A stretch of DNA of 64,000 nucleotides from Argyresthia goedartella (GCA_949825045.1 OX463824.1:27064001-27128000), one strand, 5' to 3'; counted from the first letter of the stretch, positions 1 to 11,478 are shown. Numbers and translations are program-made. The notes: generated from the sequence alone by a model not told the origin.

Positions 1-183
1 TAGTACATATGTATACAGAAACGGCGAACTTGTCTCTAGCAAGAGATCTTTTAGAGCAAACCTTGTTTGGATGAGACATGATGTTCTGCATAAAACAATT
101 TATTTAACTCATGTTTTATCTATATATCTGAATCGAATGTGACGACCACCACAAAGTCAAAGATAAAATTTATTTAATACTGT

Positions 184-810
184 AGATACGAGTATTTACA
201 TATACTTAGTAAAGGTCGTTTTTGGGTTTCCAAAGGGTAAAACGGGACCCTATTACTAAGACTCCGCTGTCCGTCCGTCTGTATGTCCGTCTGTCACCAG
301 GCTGTGTCTCATGAATCGTGATAGTTAGTCTGCTGAAATTTTCAGAGATGGTGTATTACTGTTGCCGCTGTGACAAAAAATACTAAAAAACAGCATAAAA
401 TAAATATTTAAGGGGGCTCCCACACACCAAACGTGATTTTTTTGCTCGTTTTTGCTCGACATTAATAATGGCAACAGGTAGAAGCTTGAAATATTCAAAG
501 AATTTTTAGATATATATTTACTTTAAAAGTAAATAATAAAATTAAAATAGAACATATTTTATAGGGTGGCTCCCATACAACAGACATGACTTTTTTGCTC
601 GTTTTTGCTTGATATTAATAACGGCAACAAGTAGACGCTTGAAATATTCACAGAATATTGAGTTATATTATTCACTTCAGAAAATAAAAATAATATGTAT
701 ACTTAAGGGGAGCTCCCATACAATAAACGTGATTTTTTTACCGGTTTTATAGATGGTACGGAACCTTTCGTGCACGAGTCCGACTCGCACTTGGCCGGTT
801 TTTTACCTCT
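184..810 (-). repeat. Dispersed lepidopteran-type repeat with three internal direct repeats
   Basis: The right edge carries the reverse complement of the block GGCCAAGTGCGAGTCGGACT, followed inward by a 'ggttccgtacc'-like block, and the left part carries 'ccctattactaagactccg' plus a 'gtccgtccgtct' run. Related edges occur near 48420, 49427, 56945 and 59985, so this is a family. Inside, a unit of about 130-160 bp starting 'ggctcccayacaa...gtgattttttt' occurs three times, near 412, 565 and 708. No ORF of note. I recognise the motif as common in moth and butterfly DNA but cannot assign a transposon class. Confidence 0.7.
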
Positions 811-1169
811 TCTCTACATTGAACCACTGTTGGAAAAAAAAGGCAAAGGATATAATACATATTGATTTGTTTAACATAGCATAGTGTTTAACTTATACAA
901 ATAATTCTATATTTATTATTCTAAATAATATGCAGCATAAAATTGTTACGAGATTATTAGCAGCGAGTTCTGTGTTGACTTAGTTGTACACTTGTCAATT
1001 ATGTTATCTGGAATATTGTTTTTTTTCCCTTTTCACTCCACTGCAACCCTGTCAACGATCAATGCAGCCATCCAGGCAATCGTGGTTGGGTACGATCTAC
1101 TACCAGCCCTGCTCCAGGACCTTACCTCGCTCACAACCGCACATGCAACCAGTCACAATGCCTAAGGAC
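811..1169. other. AT-rich stretch, nothing recognised
   Basis: Low-complexity AT-rich sequence without a recognisable coding region or repeat edge. The last ~150 bases are more GC-rich and may be the eroded upstream part of the Jockey endonuclease fragment that follows. Confidence 0.4.
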
Positions 1170-1850
1170 CTAAGGATTGTGTAATGGAATACACGGGAAG
1201 AAGACAGAGAGAAGCAAGACATCCATGCCGTGCTCGGAGCTGCGCCCTTCTGACGAGCTCCGACTGCCCAACTCCTTCGTATATCGCCACGACGAGCTCT
1301 CTCCGCGTGGCGTGCCGTACCGAGGCACCGCCGTCCTTGTGAGGAGAGACCTGGTCCACGAGGAGTTGGCGCTGCCCGTCTTTTAGTCCACGTCATCCAT
1401 AGGCGTTCGTCTAAAGACGGCCGACAAGGTGCTTAACATCTTCGCCGCGTACAAACTCCCTGACACCACACCGCACACCAAGGATATTCGAGCGATATTA
1501 GAAGGCCCCCACGGTGGTCGCCGGCGATCTCAACGCAAAGCACTGCCAGTGGGGATGTCCCAACATCAACGCAGCTTGCCGGGCCCTACAGGAAGACACC
1601 AAGACCATCTTGACCCGGCTATCTTGACCCGGAGGGGCCCACACACTATCCGCCTAAACCCAATCATTGACCGAATGTCTTGGACGTCACCATCCTGAAA
1701 GGTGTGCAGTTCCCCGTCTCCATGGGTGAGCTAAACGACCTGGACACGCTGAATCTCCCCGCTTAACAGGTCCTCGGAGTAGAGGCCGACTTCACGTCAG
1801 CGCAATGACCGAGGGCGAAGACTGACTGGAGTAGATTCCAGCTGGAACTC
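1170..1850 (+). pseudogene. Jockey-type LINE, endonuclease fragment of ORF2
   Basis: The plus strand encodes pieces of an APE-type endonuclease, the domain that nicks target DNA for target-primed reverse transcription in Jockey-clade LINEs. Readable pieces are 'RLPNSFVYRHDELSPRGVPY' followed by 'RGTAVLVRRDL' (about 1268-1360), 'DIRAILE' (about 1480) and 'VAGDLNAKHCQWGCPN' (about 1515-1570), the GDLNAKH motif being characteristic of this domain. Several frameshifts and stops are needed to connect them, so it is dead. RT and 3' end are missing. It is followed directly by an oppositely oriented Jockey ORF1 fragment. Clade assignment rests on motif recognition only. Confidence 0.72.
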
Positions 1851-1879
1851 GCCTCCATGTAGATGTAGTGGTGTATCTA

Positions 1880-2665
1880 TCTGCGAAGAGGTGGACTCAA
1901 CCGACTCGGGGAGGAACCCCGAATAGCAATCGCCGTCCACAGGGGGTGCGGGCCACCTCATCTAGGTACCGGATGACTACCCCATACTCGTCGAAGCTCT
2001 TGAATGGGTTGGGGCCTTGGCCTAGGCTCATCTTGAACTTGGCGAAGTGAGACGCCCATCCTGTCAGATTTTCCACCACGATGGGCGGGTGGCTCCTCTT
2101 AGACTTCGCGATTGAAGCCGTGGTGGAGGTTTGGTTGGGTATCAGAGCGGGTGGCGCAGCCGGCAGATGCGCGGTGCTGGCGTAGGTCATTGGATGTGAT
2201 GTGTTCGGTGGTGAGCCTTGTGCAGGCAGATGTCCATACCCTCGCCCTATGATTGCGAGACAGATGGACTGGCTAGTGGAGATGTGGGCTTAGAGTCTGC
2301 GGGCGGGGCTGACATTATACTCAGCAGTGGAAGAGTCGGGAATGCGGTGTTGGTCACCTCTCTCTCGGAGACCGTTTTCCTGGTTGGAGGTGTCGGGGCC
2401 CCACGAACGTTTATGACTGGCAAATGATGTTACCCATCATGTCGCGCACCTCGACCGTCATTATGTCGCGCACGACTATCATGCTGGGCTTCGGTCGTGG
2501 CTTTTTCTTCCATACCCCCACGGGGGGCAGTGGTTTTTTGGATCCTTGTCGGGGTTTCACTGCATTATTACCACCGATGCGTATTTTCCCACCGAAACAG
2601 ACTTCGGCTAAACCGTTGGAGTCTCGGTGAAGTGCACGCAAACGGTGGGACTCTAACGGCAACGG
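1880..2665 (-). pseudogene. Jockey-type LINE, ORF1 (gag-like) fragment
   Basis: On the minus strand the stretch 1897-2190 reads 'RSHPPIVVENLTGWASHF' and then '...FDEYGVVIRYLDE', matching the pattern of the Jockey-clade ORF1 domain (P-P-I-V-V-E-N-L ... W ... YGVVIRYL) that binds element RNA. Upstream (2200-2660, minus) there are further short frames rich in Lys, Pro and Arg, plausibly the N-terminal part, but stops and frame changes interrupt them. No zinc knuckles are readable downstream; the fragment stops near 1880, where it meets the convergent endonuclease fragment. The two may be parts of one rearranged copy or two independent insertions. Confidence 0.6.
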
Positions 2666-3090
2666 CAGTTGACAAGAATATCCGGAGGGCAGGTGGATAT
2701 GGCGTCCTGTTCATTCATGGTCCGTGGTGAGGCTCTTAATACTGCAATGGGACGATGGTGGAGTAGGCGCTGCAATTTGACGCTATCCAATGTCCTGAAG
2801 TGATGGCCATAAGAACACAACTCCGCGATAGTTATTCGAAGCGAAAAAATCTTAACAGCGCGAGTTAGGAGTAGGATAGCGCCATCGGTTAGTGCAATGC
2901 GGCAACTTCGTGCATGCGTGAATGCGCTATGAATCACGCTGTGCGCGCATGGCAAGAGAGTGGATGCGAAGGTGCTTGTCTAGTGTTTTGGTGGCGTCGA
3001 GGTTGTTTCGGCGTCTTTGAGGTGAGGGCGAAATCAGAAGGGTCTAATGTGTCTCCGTGCAGAGCTCCCGGAGGATACTCACATGACTTT
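2666..3090. other. GC-balanced stretch, probable eroded element
   Basis: A minus-strand open frame of 100 codons (2653-2955) shows no motif I recognise. Its position between the Jockey ORF1 fragment and the RTE relic, both on the minus strand, suggests eroded retroelement sequence. No further call is supported. Confidence 0.3.
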
Positions 3091-3094
3091 TGTC

Positions 3095-5600
3095 AACTCC
3101 ACACATAACGATGAAGAGAGTGGAACCACCCCCAGTGTTCAACCGAGTCGAATGCTTTTTCTTAATCTACGAAGGCAAGACAGAGGGGGCGGTTGTACTT
3201 CCTACATCTCTCTATCAGTTTCTTGAGTCGACAGTAGAATATCCGCTCCAGAAGCCCGCCTGCTCCACTGGCTGGTATTCGTCCAGTACTCGGGTCAGTC
3301 TATTATATAGGACCTTAGCAAACAGCTTGTACACCTGGGATAGGAGACTGATATGGCAGTAGATCGGCAGGTAACTCTTGTCTCCCTTTTTGTGTGAAAT
3401 TGTAACTACCGCCCTTTTCCAGGAGCTTGCTGTTGAACTGCTCATTGTCATTATGTTGAAGAGCTCTACCAGGACGCTTGCTACGGGGTGTCCCTCCACG
3501 TGCAGCATCTCCACTGTAACACTATCCTCACCAGAAGCCTTTTCCCTTTTTATTTGTCCCAAGGCAAACAGTATTTCGTCTGTTATTGTAGGGGTGGATG
3601 TTCATCCCAACTCTGTTCGGTCGGGGGTACCCTAAAGACTGATGACGTATCAGGTTCTGCTGCTTTAGATGTATATATGTCACGGTAAGATAGTCAAAAC
3701 TGTTAGTTGATAAACTAATGCGTTAGTTGATCAATTATCGACAGATGGTAAACCAGACCAACAGGATTTCGAATTTAAGTTTCTTTTGTTCTTACATGTC
3801 AACCTAACACGAAGACAATTCGGGGGCTTCGCTGCGCTCGCGCCCTCTAGTCTTCACCTAAGCTACCGCACTGTTTGCCCTAGTATTTCGTTTGCAATTC
3901 AAGTTTAATCCAGTATTAAACTTGAATTTTTTACGGTTTTAACCGTTAGTTTATCAACTAACGCGTCATATGGTGAGCAGTACGCTACAGTTTAGTATCT
4001 GTCGATAGTTGACCAACTAAAGAAAGAAAATCCGTTAGATAATTAACTAACGGTTTTGACAATCTTACGGTGTCATTATGTATATCCTGGTAGAACTCCT
4101 CAACGACAGTGAGTAGCTGAATACGGTCATTGACGATATTACCGGCTTAATCTTTTAATTTACTTATTTCCTGTTTATTTTTGTTTATTTTGTTACTACT
4201 AAAGTAAGTAGAAAATAAAGCTAAACCTAACCTAAACCTAAAATGGACCTAAAGGTTCAAGATTCTGTTCTATTGTTTTTTCAATAATTTTTGTGTTAAA
4301 TATTGTAATGTCCGATTTTATTGCTTAATCTGATTTTATTAGTTTTTATTTTTGTTGCCTTTCTTTCTGGTCCAATTGCACCTCTTGTTTCATATTCCTG
4401 CGTTTTTCATTTAGAGTTATTGTTGCTGGTGATAGTTTTGATTCCTTTTGTCTTTTTATTCCGATGAACTTTTTCGTAGTGTCAACATCAGAGATCATCG
4501 TTTAGTTAATCCACGTTAAGGTTCTGTTATTGCAACCCCTCAAATTTAATTTTAAGTTGTGTCCTGAATTCTTTTTGTAAGTTCATTTAGTCTGTCTCTT
4601 CATATTTCCTATGAGATGTTATAGTTTTCTTCCTTTTTGCGCTTATTTTAAGAACTAGCATGGCTATATAAAAGATAGTCACTGTTATTCTAAAAATGGC
4701 GTAAGACAGACACATCGGTTATTAGTTAATTTTCGGTACTAATTACGTTCTATTTCGTTTTAGTTTTCCGTCGGGGATGATCAAAGTCGATTTTATAGTT
4801 GGTCGTTTTTAAAAAAAGGTGTTCATGGCGAAGATTTTATGTTGCTCCAGAAAATTCAACAAAGTTTGGTTGCGTGGCTTTCTGTCTCCTAATACATATG
4901 TCCCAATGAAAGGCTCATGTGTTAGAGGCGGGCCGATCTTTACATTGAAATCCTCCATGATTATGGTGTATCTGCATGGGCTTTCACTTTGGGCATGCTC
5001 TACATCTTCGTAGAAAACTTCAATTTTCTCCTACAAGTGGTCAGAGGTAGGCGCATACACCTGGATTATCTTCATGCTGTACCTGCTGCTTACTCTCATG
5101 ACGACATAGCAAAATCGCGTTGAAACACTTGCTATGTTTTATACAGCGGCACCTTCTACTAATATAAAAGCCCACTCCTCCATAGGTGAAATTTTCGCAA
5201 TCTTGGTGGTAGAATCGTTCTTCAGAGGCTAGTCTGGTGAGGTTTTCTCAATTTTGACTGACTTCTGACAATCCCAGGATATTCCAGTTTATTTTATTTG
5301 TTTTTTCTAATAACTCAACCATTCCATCGTCAGTGCTCAAAGTCCATGCGCCGAAGGTAGCTAGTCTCAAGATGTGACAGCCGAATCTCTACCGGGGATT
5401 CTTAGCACCCTCTGCCACACCGTTATTGTGGCCGCTGCCGGAGCCAGGAATAGCAGGGTTGCCGGGGACTGAGTGCCGGGTCCTATTGGTTTATAATTCA
5501 TGTTCGTAGAGGATTTTTTTAGCCACGCCACTAGGGCCCATGCATCTTGGTGAGTCTTCCTGTCACGTTGGCCTATTGCACCAAAGACCATGTGGAGTCT
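3095..5600 (-). pseudogene. RTE-clade LINE relic (endonuclease plus RT)
   Basis: Reading the minus strand from about 5600 down, the endonuclease start appears as 'RLATFGAWTLSTDD' and continues 'NKINWNILGLSE' and 'YGGVGFYI' (about 5370-5160), the usual start of RTE-type APE endonucleases. Near 4700 'TDVSVLRHF' matches the end of that domain. After an inserted MITE (3678-4075) the RT continues: 'KASGEDSVTVEML' (about 3530), 'ISHKKGDKSYLPIYCHISLL' (about 3390), 'EQAGFWSGYSTVD' (about 3230) and 'IERCRKYNRPLCLAFVD' (about 3170). Stops and frameshifts are frequent. The 3' part including the catalytic YxDD box is absent. RTE assignment is by motif order and wording and is fairly secure. Confidence 0.78.
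3678..4075. mobile_element. MITE family C, copy 1, inserted in the RTE relic
   Basis: About 398 bp bounded by imperfect 29-bp terminal inverted repeats: left 'tgtcacggtaagatagtc', right (reverse complement) 'tgacaccgtaagattgtc', with about 25 of 29 matching. There is no coding capacity. A second copy lies at 57993-58357. The interior (3794-3870) contains a core 'aacctaacacgaag ... ggcttcgctgcgctcg ... cacctaagctaccg' that also occurs inside MITE family A. The RTE reading resumes on both sides, showing this is an insertion. The target duplication is not clear; a TA-type duplication is possible. Confidence 0.75.
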
Positions 5601-6040
5601 AGTGCAATAGTTACCGGTAGGGACCGCGAGGAGGTGTGAACGCGGAATTGGAGCTACTGATCAGTCACTGGGAGATGACCGTATGATCATTTCCCAATGC
5701 ATGCTCAGCAGCTTCCTTAGACTACCCTTACGCATTATTTGTTTTTATAATAATTCCACTTGTTCATCCAATAACCCTCAAGGGGTCCATCCCTGGAGGG
5801 GGTAGAAAATAATGAAAAAAATAACGCAAATTTCCTGGGGTCACTCGTGGGGTCTACAATTCACAGCTAATCTAATTCCTAAGACCCGGATGCACAACCA
5901 ACGACATAAAGTTTACCGGAAACTCAAAGTCAATAGTCAAAGTCTCATGCTCATGGACAGGCCCCGTAGCCATATCGCTAATTTATCACTCGCTACGACG
6001 CTAAGGCCAACTTGCGTTAAGGTAGAGTTCATAAAATAAT
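5601..6040. other. No feature recognised
   Basis: Probable 5' leader of the RTE relic up to about 5640, then unassigned sequence. The short frames present show no motif. Confidence 0.35.
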
Positions 6041-6097
6041 TCGGTAATTATGACATTTTCATTATACAATACATTTTTGTAATGTCATAATTACCGA
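6041..6097. repeat. Hairpin, 17-bp perfect arms
   Basis: Left arm 'tcggtaattatgacatt' (6041-6057) is the exact reverse complement of 6081-6097, with a 23-nt AT-rich spacer. It could be the remains of a deleted TIR element or a small fold-back. Confidence 0.75.
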
Positions 6098-7103
6098 TTT
6101 ATTTGTCTCGCTCGTCTAAGACAATGTAAACGATTTGACGTTTAACGATTTGATTTGAAAGCGCCAGTATGACATTTAAGCGGCACCTAATTTGAGTAGC
6201 AATATGTACATTAGGTTATTACTTGAATAATTTAGGCTTTGCCAGTTCAATATTATATAACAATCAAAGGTATAACAAGGCAAGTTACCATTCCCAACTA
6301 CGCTTGTCACCTCGTCGATACCGGGCAGTAATATTAAAATTTAATATTAATGTAGCCATTACGCTCGCTCTGTAAAAGATTGGATTTATGAGCGACTTTT
6401 GTCCACGCCACTGTACACTGCAATTTCTGATTTCAATTAAAATTTGAATATATGGTAATGAATCACTCGGGATATCGTAAAGCCGTGGCGTTCCATTATT
6501 AATTTCTAGTTGGTTCGTTAGAGTAGTCCACTGGGGAGTTTGTAGCGAGCTACTTGTTACTTCGTACCTTTTTAACGTACGACGAAATATTTATGTTTTG
6601 TGTTTTAAGCGTCTGTCTGTGTGTGCTGCTGCTCAAACGGGTAGAATGATTTGTATGCAGTTTTTTCTTATTGGTAGTAAGATTGTGCACCAAATTTAAA
6701 TGTTTCAGAAGTGCTCTTAATTTTTTTATTTATATTTATTGGGGATTTATCCTGTGCATGCTACTGGAGCGACAAGAGAATGTAAAATCTGGTTTTAAAT
6801 ATGAGGTGACGATAAGTAGGATAATGTCAGTCTTTTGCTGCTGCTGCACATAAAATCACTTAAAGTAGTTTTAAGCTTCAGGTAAACAGACGAGTTGTCA
6901 ATATAAAAAAAAATTGGGCTCGCGATTACTTATTCGTTGGGAACCTAATTCAAATGTGCGTACTTTAAACTAAGCATGCGATATTCTGAGATCATAGTGA
7001 CATGTCTCGAGTTATTGATAGAGTTTCTTTGAAATTAAACAGGAAATAAGAATTGATTTTATTTGTTTTCTGGCTTTTTAGTGAAAATCCATGTATATGA
7101 TGT
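6098..7103. other. AT-rich stretch, nothing recognised
   Basis: Only short spurious frames, for example 6671-6853 on the plus strand, with no domain. This is the pre-insertion flank of the hAT element. Confidence 0.4.
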
Positions 7104-7111
7104 CGAATAGA
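7104..7111. repeat. hAT target-site duplication, left
   Basis: Octamer cgaataga directly abutting the hAT left end; identical to 10956-10963. Confidence 0.93.
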
Positions 7112-7240
7112 CAGGGCCGGTTTTAGCACTACCAGCGCCCTGGGCGAGATTTTCACGGCGCCCCCTAACTGCACTTCAGTTAAAGGCAATGGGTATAAGA
7201 AAAAAAAATATTAATAAAAATTATCCATTTATTTTAAAAA

Positions 7241-9820
7241 CTAACAAAATTTCACTTTTCTAGCCTTTCTATCAGCGAACTCTTTTATTAGAATATCAAA
7301 GTCGATGTTTTCAGCAATTTCATTTTCGATTGACAAAGTTGCCAAGTTTGTCAATCTAGATTGACATATTGTCGATCGCAGATAGGTTTTAATCAGCTTA
7401 AGCTTAGAAAAACTTCTCTCCCCACTAGCAACCGTTACAGGTATAGTCAATAATATTCGCAATGCTATCCATACATTTGGATACAGTTCTTGTAAGTTGT
7501 TATCTTTGATAAAATTTAAAACATAAGCAGGGGTAACCAGATTTTGATTAGGCAAAAAAGATTTCAGGCTTACGAGTTCATCACATAACATGCAACCATC
7601 TATATCTGATTTAGAGTCTACAGTTAATTTCAATTGGAGATCACCACACAGTTTGACAAGTTCGGGTTTTTCCGGAATCTGGTTTATATTATACAAAAAA
7701 GACCAAGATTCCGAGTACTCATTTAACTGTTCGAATCTTTCATTAACTGAAATTAATGTAGTGTCCAAGAGAGCGTTGAAAAATTCAATCTCAATTTTTT
7801 TTTCTGGAGAAATTATAGGCTCGTCGCGGGCAGTTTCACCAGCTTGACGCTTGACAAATCGAATTCTTGTTGTGGCTCTAAACACAGGCTCAATTTTCAG
7901 TTCTTCAGCCAATTCCTTCGCAGTTAAAATGGCGCTTTTAAAGCCTGTATTTCTATATTCTTCCAAGAAAGTGCAGCATTTTTTTAACATTTCTGTGCAT
8001 TTACTGAGATCCATATCTTTTGATTGTAGAGATTTACTGACGACATTAATTTGAAAAAGTATGTCATACCAAACAACCAATGAAACAATGAAGCTGAAAT
8101 CTTTTAACTGTTCGGCTAGAGTTGTAGCTTCATGAGATATTTGGACATCAGTGTGCTGTGTTTCAATTGCCAAATAAATCAATGCATCATGGATGGCACT
8201 AATTTGATAACGGACTGCTTTAACACTGCTTATTCTTGCTTCCCATCGTGTGTCACTATGCTTTTTTAAAGTATATAATCCCAAGCGATCGGTTAGAATT
8301 TTCCATCGATGAACAGAAGCTGAAAACAATGTGAACAACCTCTGAAGTACCCCAAACAAAGTGACCGATTTTACGGATGACTTAGCGGCATCGCATAGTA
8401 CGAGATTGTAGCTATGACAGCCACAAGGGACATACACAGCTAAGGGGTTTATGTCCAGAATTCTCCTTTGAACACCAATATTTTTTCCTTTCATATTTGC
8501 TCCGTTGTCATAACCCTGACCCCTACAGTCGTTCACTTCCAGTTCGTGTTTATTTAAAACATCAATAATAACTTCAGTCAGTTTTTCACCAGTCGACTCA
8601 TTTACAGGTATAAATTCTATGAAATGCTCTTTTACTGATATGTTATTGTCATCTGATGATAAATCAACAAATCGTATTGTCAGTGAAAGTTGTTCTACAT
8701 GACTAATGTCTGGAGTACAGTCAGCTATAATAGAATAATATTTTGATTTCTTTGCGCGTGATATGATTTCTGACTTCACTTTTTCACCCATCAGCTCTAT
8801 TAATTCATTTTGAATGTCTTTTCCGCAGTAGTGATCTGAGACATCACCTTTCATAGCTAATCGCAAGTGCTACTGCATAACTGGATCGAATTTGGCTAGT
8901 AGTTGTACTAATCCCAAGAACTTTCCGTTATTTGGCTTGTATAGTTTGTCAGAAGAACCTCTGAATGCCATATTGTTTTCAGCTAAATAGAGTGTGATAT
9001 GCATCAATCTAGACAAAACATTATTCCATCTTGTGGTTTCCTTTCTAATCAAATGTTGCTCTTGGCAATCGATTGTTTTTCCTGTTTTTAATCGTAGCTC
9101 AGTATCAATCCATGAAAGGTAAAACTTCTTATGTGAAATGCTATTCTCATGATTTTTTAACATTTCAGACAAGTGTTTCCAGTCGTTATATCCTTCAGAT
9201 ACTAAACTCGACGTTGAACTAATATCAAATAGCCGGCAACAAAAACAATAAACTCGATCCTTAGAAACGGAGTATACCAACCATCGACGCCGAATTGTTT
9301 CATTGTTTGCTAGTTTTTTTATGAAATGCGAATTAGAGAAATGTCGCTCTGTATCATTTTTCGGATAATTATCAATGTGAGTTTGCACTGGGCCACTAGT
9401 TATTATATGATCAATGATTTTGCTATTTCGAATGAGTGGCCAATTGGCTGGATCCGTTATATTCGGGACAACAGTACTAAAGTCATCTAGCATTTGTATT
9501 TGTTGTACATCACCAATGGAGTCATTCTGAGCAGCATCTGTAATCATAGCACCACTTGTTACCCCACTTTGGGAAACTTCGTCCACAATCTCTTCAACAG
9601 CTATCTGATCGGATTTTTCAGACAGAGGCTCCACTATCGATGCATTCGTTTGTATTCCAGATGTAGATGCCACATTCAGGTCTTGATTTTTTGTTGTGAT
9701 ATATTTATCTATATTCATAAACTTTTTTGCTTTTTTTAATTCCTTTTCTTTTTTTGCTTTTCGTTTTCTATAATTTGCCCCAGATAGTTTTTTTTTTATA
9801 AGATCAGCGTTTTCAGACAT
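7241..9820 (-). pseudogene. hAT transposase (ZMYM1-like, TTF zinc finger + DUF4371), one amber stop
   Basis: A single minus-strand frame of about 858 codons, from ATG at 9820 to the stop near 7241, is interrupted only by TAG at 8870-8872. The first 316 codons hold a basic N-terminus ('YRKRKAKKEKELKKAKKF'), a low-complexity linker, and a TTF-type zinc finger around residues 160-230 ('RVYCFCCRLF ... HLSEMLKNHENSISH'). The second part (about 541 codons) has the RNase-H-like catalytic region ('DCTPDISHVEQLSLTIRFVD', 'GQGYDNGANMKGK', 'CGCHSYNLVLCDAAKS') and the C-terminal dimerisation segment ('SGERSFSKLKLIKTYLRS'). It would excise and reinsert the hAT in the nucleus. The stop lies between zinc finger and catalytic core, so a full product needs readthrough. 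No other break was seen. Confidence 0.9.
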
Positions 9821-10633
9821 TTTATACTAATTGGATAGTAATTAATAAAATCTGCAACAAAAGAAATCTTTGTGAATTTAAAATAATTTCTCAAATACAT
9901 TTAATAAGTACTCATAACAAAACTTCATTATAATAGCGTTTCTTTTTTGTCTTATTTTCTGATTTTTTTAAATCATTACCTACCACGAAAAATCAAGAGC
10001 TCTTTTCAGTCCACTATGAGAAAAAAAGTTGGGACACATCTGGACGAAAAAATCACGATCACCCACCCATTCCCATGGGAATGAGACTTTTTCTCGCATT
10101 AAAAAGTAGTTAAGTAATCTATGTATTTCCTACTCGGGATCTATTTATCTCCGTATTAAAATTTCATCAATATAGTATGTTCCAGAGATTATACCGCCCC
10201 AAACGTTTAAAACATACAAACAAAATGTCATTAGAGATCGATGGATAAATAGCAGAGAGAGAAAAAGTTAAAATAGAGTGTAAGATAGTTAAAAGTTTTG
10301 TGCTTACCTTATGAAATGATCCGTCAAAAAACGTAATTGTACACTGTTATTTAAACTTTCCAGGTAAAACTAATGTCACTCGGTACCTACTCCGACTCGG
10401 AACCAAGAGTGGAACGTCTGATTTACCTACTGCGTTTTATTGTTTTTAAATATTTGGAATAACTGTTTTAAGTGCGTTTACTCGTTTATAAATGAGAATA
10501 AGCTGAGTGCAAGTTGTGTGTTTCGCTTCGCTTTGTCAAAAATAGCGCCCACTCTTTTAATAAGCATGTTAAAAAGAGATAGATAATGTGTTTCTCTATG
10601 GTCGGGGATTCTCGGTAAAATGAACTTTGCGTC

Positions 10634-10792
10634 CAGGGCTGGGTTCAGAAACATCGCAATGAGTGTTATTATTGTCGGGCGAATGTCGCCCGATGACAGT
10701 TCCCCATACAAATCTATGATCGCACTGACTTTCTGAACGGACTGGTGCGTCGGCGGGCGTGAGCGGGCGATGTTTCTGAACTCAGCCCAGTG
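10634..10792. mobile_element. Small MITE nested in the hAT 5' region
   Basis: About 160 bp with inverted ends: left 'gggttcagaaacatcgc' (part of 10634-10657), right 'gcgatgtttctgaactcagc' (10767-10786); reading inward, the two arms match over about 20 bp. A second dyad 'gtcgggcgaatgtcgcccgac-like' lies in the middle. No coding content of its own. A minus-strand frame at 10478-10798 crosses it and is therefore unlikely to be an original hAT gene. Confidence 0.65.
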
Positions 10793-11177
10793 CTCCATTC
10801 TAGTGTGGCCGATATAATTTTTTTTCCCTTAACTTAGGGAAACTGGGAGTAATTCGGTTTGAGCGAGTGAATAAAAAGGGGCGCCTGCGGCGCCCCCTCT
10901 CATCCGGCGCCCCTGGGCGGTCGCCCAACCGCGCCCTACCCTAACGCCGCTTCTGCGAATAGACCACGAGCATATTAAAACATTCAAATAATTCAAACTG
11001 CCAGTTTACAGTTTGGCACACCTCCCACACCTCAGTGGAAGTTACATACAAGTTGTTGCCAGTACCAGTAAGACAGAGCTATGCGTCCATCTACTTCTCA
11101 TTTTTTCGCATATAAAAGGAAAAGAAGACTGCCGTTTAGCTTTGTCCATTACTTACACTAGCTATTACATCACTTCC
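10793..11177. other. hAT right terminal region and flank
   Basis: From 10860 to 10955 the sequence is GC-rich subterminal hAT sequence ('gcgcctgcggcgccccc'). From 10964 to 11177 is the right flank, with no recognised feature. Confidence 0.5.
10956..10963. repeat. hAT target-site duplication, right
   Basis: Octamer cgaataga directly abutting the hAT right end; identical to 7104-7111. Confidence 0.93.
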
Positions 11178-11478
11178 TCAGGGTCATTTAGATTTATATT
11201 ACTTAAATGACGGGACTGTATGGGGTTCTGTAATCTGGCTCAACACAGACTTTGCTGTTAATAGTTTTGTAATTATTTATTCCTACTTATTAATGATGAT
11301 ATTATATTTTTTTTATTAGTTAAGCACAAGAATTTTTTAAAAGAGATCTAAAAATCAATCTGTGGGAAATTTTACGCCCTTCTTCTTCCACAGTGGTCCA
11401 ATGTATAAGAGGCAAAATATGACGATTGCTAAGTATATGTAAATATCTACAGTAATAAAGACATTTGGAATTTGGAAT
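11178..11478 (+). mobile_element. 5'-truncated LINE 3' end (family L), copy 1
   Basis: Starts 'gattacttaaatgacggg'-like sequence near 11190 and runs through the 3' UTR ('aagagatctaaaaatcaatc', 'ctacagtaataaag') to a short tail 'acatttggaatttggaatt'. The same 3' UTR occurs at 30660-30940, 58600-58885 and 61310-61385. Only the last few codons and UTR are present, the usual result of incomplete reverse transcription. Confidence 0.8.

Larger units (their letters stand above)
7112..10955 (-). mobile_element. hAT-superfamily DNA transposon, near complete, TSD CGAATAGA
   Basis: The element starts 'cagggccggttttagc' at 7112 and ends '...ctaacgccgcttctg' at 10955; these are imperfect terminal inverted repeats (about 10 of the first 15 positions). 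Immediately outside both ends is the identical octamer cgaataga (7104-7111 and 10956-10963), the 8-bp target-site duplication expected of hAT elements. The 3844-bp interior encodes a transposase on the minus strand (7241-9820) followed by a ~1.1-kb 5' region that contains a nested small MITE. Clean ends and duplication support a relatively recent insertion. The subtype is the ZMYM1-like/DUF4371-type hAT group, by protein features. Confidence 0.93.

Noticed and set aside
10478..10798. A second hAT-encoded protein of 106 codons on the minus strand.
   Set aside because: The frame runs through a nested MITE with inverted ends and no domain is recognised.
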